Below are positions 61,594-64,000 of a stretch of 64,000 bases of DNA, in pieces. The position numbers and the translations under genes are program-made. Each line of letters starts with the position of its first letter. The stretch's first letter is position 1. The notes under the pieces were generated by a model. The model had not been told where the DNA came from. It was given only the letters and a program-made list of their open reading frames with translations, and ran no database searches. Source of the DNA: Butyrivibrio sp. (GTDB lineage: Bacteria > Bacillota > Clostridia > Lachnospirales > Lachnospiraceae); NCBI GenBank assembly GCA_017615275.1, contig JAGAAO010000035.1, positions 27,605 through 91,604 of the forward strand, given 5' to 3'.

Positions 61594-61814
61594 TGGAATG
61601 GATAAGGATGAATGAAGATATAAGAAGAAAAAAACAGGAGATAATAAATAAAAAAATATATCAAAAGTATAATGATTTGGACTGCGTAAGGGTTCTAAAA
61701 GTAATAGAATATGCGGATATCGACAAATTGTTCATTGATGCTTTGGATGAGATGAGGAAGATTGAATATAGCAAATCGTTTTCAACAGAAATATTTGCTA
61801 AACCGCATGAATAG
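61593..61814 (+). CDS. Small protein of unknown function in the accessory region
   Basis: A 73-residue, charged, mostly helical small protein (EDIRRKKQEIINKKIYQKYN). The start codon overlaps the stop of the upstream gene; an inner ATG at 61608 is possible, and neither has a strong ribosome binding site. The length and coupling suggest a partner of the 60931 product. I do not recognise the family. Confidence 0.45.
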   Translation: MEWIRMNEDIRRKKQEIINKKIYQKYNDLDCVRVLKVIEYADIDKLFIDALDEMRKIEYSKSFSTEIFAKPHE

Positions 61815-61910
61815 TGAAGAGACTATAGATTATTATATAAAAAGTACGATTGATCTAAGGGCGTAATACATGAATGCTCCTATTAAAAAGTGAAAAGCGG
61901 AGAAGATGGT

Positions 61911-62222
61911 ATGTTCATTAAATATGATGAGTATGAGTTGAATAGTTTTTTTGAAAATGAACCTATTTCTATTGGTGATATTTCTTCCGGGAAATATATT
62001 TATTCATACGTAGATTGCGATTTTAAGTTGGTGATGACTGTTTTGGTTTATGAGCAGATTGTGGATATTGCAATTAGCTACTGTGAAAAGACTATTTGTA
62101 ATATAGAAATCACGGATATAGATAGAATAGAGCGTAGCGAGGATGTGATATATATCTATACTAATGAAAATAAAGTATATGTACTAAAGAAGAAACCAAT
62201 AATAGGTCTTGTACAAGAGTAG
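61911..62222 (+). CDS. Small protein of unknown function in the accessory region
   Basis: A 103-residue acidic soluble protein. The core is beta-rich (SSGKYIYSYVDCDFKLVMTV then YEQIVDIAISYCEKTICNIE) with an alternating tail DVIYIYTNENKVYVLKKK. This resembles small immunity proteins in size and charge only. GGAGAAG five bases before ATG 61911 fixes the start over a GTG at 61890. It stands ~96 bp after the 61593 gene. Confidence 0.55.
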   Translation: MFIKYDEYELNSFFENEPISIGDISSGKYIYSYVDCDFKLVMTVLVYEQIVDIAISYCEKTICNIEITDIDRIERSEDVIYIYTNENKVYVLKKKPIIGLVQE

Positions 62223-62423
62223 TGCTGATTACGTGATTGCATATAGGATAATCAAACTTCGTGAGGGTTTATTTAAATAATGGTATTTGTTTTGGGAAGC
62301 TTTGTAGAAATGCAGGGCTCCTCGTTTTTTTGTTTGAGAAAAGTAATAAATGAATGATACCTTTTCAAAGGTAATGCGAGTATGGCATATCGCACATCTA
62401 TGCACTCCTCAGAGTGTTGGGTG

Positions 62424-62432
62424 TGGTATAAT
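62424..62432 (+). promoter_or_regulatory. Possible extended -10 promoter of the hsd operon
   Basis: TGGTATAAT fits an extended -10 element (TGN-TATAAT); no good -35 is visible. A GCACTC/GAGTG hairpin lies just upstream at about 62402-62415. The rest of 62223-62509 holds nothing I can name. Confidence 0.45.
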
Positions 62433-62509
62433 TATAAGTATTCACATAGTATGAATTCTCAAGGAAAACACTTTTGAATTCGCTATGAAGAAAGAGGGAG
62501 AGTCACAAT

Positions 62510-63973
62510 ATGATTACCGGAGATTTAAAAAATAAAATTGATAAAATATGGGAAACTTTTTGGACAGGCGGAATTACAAATCCGCTCGATGTCATAGAGC
62601 AATTTACATATTTGCTGTTCATAAAGCAGCTTGATGATGTAGAGACAACAAAAGAAAATGAAGCGAACTTTCTCGGAGTTCCTTACGAGTCGATGTTTCC
62701 GGGAGACTGTCAGAAGTTTAGATGGAGCAAGTTCAAAAATCTTGGTTCCGCAGATGAGATGTATGAGCTTGTTATGAATGGAGTGTTTCCGTTTATAAAG
62801 AATTTGCATCAGGATGGTGATTCAGCTTATTCGAAATATATGGGAGATGCTATTTTCAAGATTCCTACAGCGGCAATGCTCACAAAAATAGTAGATGGTA
62901 TTGATCAGCTTGAACTTGGCAATGAAGATACCAAGGGAGATTTATATGAGTATTTGCTTTCGAAGGTTGCAACGGCAGGTACTAACGGTCAGTTCAGAAC
63001 TCCCAGACACATTATTGAAATGATGGTTGAACTTACAAAGCCGCAGCCTGATGATGTGATTATTGATCCTGCAATGGGATCTGCCGGATTCTTAATAGCT
63101 GCACAGACATATCTTCGAAAGAATCATCCTGATATGTTTTTGGATGAGAAAAAGAGAAATCATTTTAATAATGATATGTTCTACGGAAACGACATGGATA
63201 GAACAATGCTCCGTATCGGTGCAATGAATATGCTCCTTCATGGCGTTGATAATCCGAATATTTCATATAGAGACAGCTTGTCGGAACAGAATACCGATGT
63301 AGAGATGTACTCACTTGTTCTTGCCAATCCGCCATTTAAGGGAAGCCTTGATTATGAGGCTGTATCAGCTGATCTTTTAAAGATTACGAAGACAAAAAAG
63401 ACAGAGCTTTTATTCTTGGCGCTGTTCTTAAGAATTCTAAAAAAAGGTGGTCGTGGCGCTGTAATTGTTCCAGATGGAGTGCTTTTCGGATCCAGTAAGG
63501 CTCATAAGCAAATTAGAAAAGAGATTATTGATAACAACAAACTTGATGTTGTCATTTCAATGCCAAGCGGTGTATTTAAACCATACGCCGGAGTTTCGAC
63601 TGCAATACTTGTATTTACCAAGACCGGAAGTGGTGGAACAGATAAAGTTTGGTTCTATGATATGAAAGCAGATGGTTACAGCCTAGATGATAAGAGGCAG
63701 GAAATATCAGAAAACGATATTCCGGATATTATCAGCAGATTCAATAATCTTGATGCGGAAGTGGATAGAAAGAGAACAGAGCAAAGCTTCTTTGTCCCTG
63801 TAGAAGATATCGTTGCCAATGAGTACGATTTATCTATAAACAAATATAAAGAAGTAGTATACGAGAAGGTTGAGTATGAACCTACTGAAGTAATCATGGG
63901 GAAAATTGAAGCGATTGAGTCGGAGATACAGACTGAGTTTGCGGAACTTAAGAAACTGTTGAATGTAAAATAA
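62510..63973 (+). CDS. hsdM: Type I restriction-modification DNA methyltransferase subunit
   Basis: A 487-residue HsdM that methylates adenine N6 in the target of a type I restriction system. The N-terminal helical HsdM domain spans about residues 1-130 (LKNKIDKIWETFWTGGITNP). The methylase core starts with the motif QFRTPRHIIEMMVEL near 164-178, then the AdoMet loop DPAMGSAGFLIAA near 186-198 and the catalytic NPPF in LANPPFKG near 271-278. A C-terminal coiled coil at about 455-487 should contact HsdS. GGGAGAG precedes the ATG. The window ends 27 bases later, so HsdS and HsdR are not seen. Confidence 0.93.
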   Translation: MITGDLKNKIDKIWETFWTGGITNPLDVIEQFTYLLFIKQLDDVETTKENEANFLGVPYESMFPGDCQKFRWSKFKNLGSADEMYELVMNGVFPFIKNLHQDGDSAYSKYMGDAIFKIPTAAMLTKIVDGIDQLELGNEDTKGDLYEYLLSKVATAGTNGQFRTPRHIIEMMVELTKPQPDDVIIDPAMGSAGFLIAAQTYLRKNHPDMFLDEKKRNHFNNDMFYGNDMDRTMLRIGAMNMLLHGVDNPNISYRDSLSEQNTDVEMYSLVLANPPFKGSLDYEAVSADLLKITKTKKTELLFLALFLRILKKGGRGAVIVPDGVLFGSSKAHKQIRKEIIDNNKLDVVISMPSGVFKPYAGVSTAILVFTKTGSGGTDKVWFYDMKADGYSLDDKRQEISENDIPDIISRFNNLDAEVDRKRTEQSFFVPVEDIVANEYDLSINKYKEVVYEKVEYEPTEVIMGKIEAIESEIQTEFAELKKLLNVK

Positions 63974-64000
63974 ATTGAGATTTGTAGGGATGATAGATGG

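Noticed and set aside
63974-64000. Start of a following gene such as hsdS
   Set aside because: An ATG lies near 63990, but only a few codons remain, too little to support a call.

Overview
The window looks like chromosome from an anaerobic Firmicute of the Lachnospiraceae (Butyrivibrio/Roseburia type). This is inferred from moderate-to-low GC, strong AGGAGG-type ribosome binding sites, and the gene set: long single-chain PurL, FNT-type formate transporter, UxuA/UxuB, NADP-type glutamate dehydrogenase, a DUF5688-like protein, KtrAB, and many short membrane and zinc-ribbon proteins. No rRNA, prophage or insertion sequence was seen. There is one tRNA, tRNA-Arg with anticodon CCG at 54196-54267.

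Left part (1-16000): the end of a Ktr potassium uptake operon, an XRE membrane regulator, and an SdpR/SdpI-like regulator-immunity pair with two abutting palindromic operators. Then come a family of zinc-ribbon membrane proteins whose third copy is decaying, a YczE/YitT-type membrane protein, a 579-residue unknown membrane protein, a coenzyme A block (coaBC facing an ECF transporter S component and coaX), a TraX-like protein, and an ABC exporter with LytTR regulator and DUF3021 protein.

Middle-left (16000-25100): a two-component operon preceded by four direct repeats at exact 11-bp steps and by a hairpin over the first ribosome binding site. A metallo-beta-lactamase-fold gene and a secreted-protein gene have both lost their middles. 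Nearby are an inositol monophosphatase, a carbamoyl-phosphate synthase large subunit with no small subunit beside it, and a formate/nitrite transporter.

Middle (25100-41600): a tandem array of about 54-bp hairpin units, an SPFH protein coupled to a ribbon-helix-helix protein behind a doubled TGATATCA operator, and NudC. An AraC regulator diverges from uxuA-uxuB (hexuronate catabolism). A divergent PurA, a chemotaxis receptor, a GH3 beta-N-acetylhexosaminidase, an ArsR-type regulator with a large sensor domain, a membrane-anchored HAD hydrolase, and LysR and TetR regulators follow.

Right part (41600-64000): purL, carA and a second carB (purine and pyrimidine/arginine precursors), a DUF1961-like protein with aroQ, an L,D-transpeptidase, EF-P, a DUF5688-like protein and the tRNA. 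A cell-envelope operon follows (SH3b protein, Gfo/Idh/MocA oxidoreductase, coiled-coil cell wall hydrolase with a His/Glu/Asp-rich tail), then gdhA with a hairpin in its leader. The last 4 kb is accessory: gene relics, three small unknown genes that resemble an immunity-type cluster in layout only, and a type I restriction-modification methylase (hsdM) whose partners lie beyond the edge. A covarying intergenic hairpin repeat occurs behind terminators at about 2.5, 12.4 and 60.2 kb.
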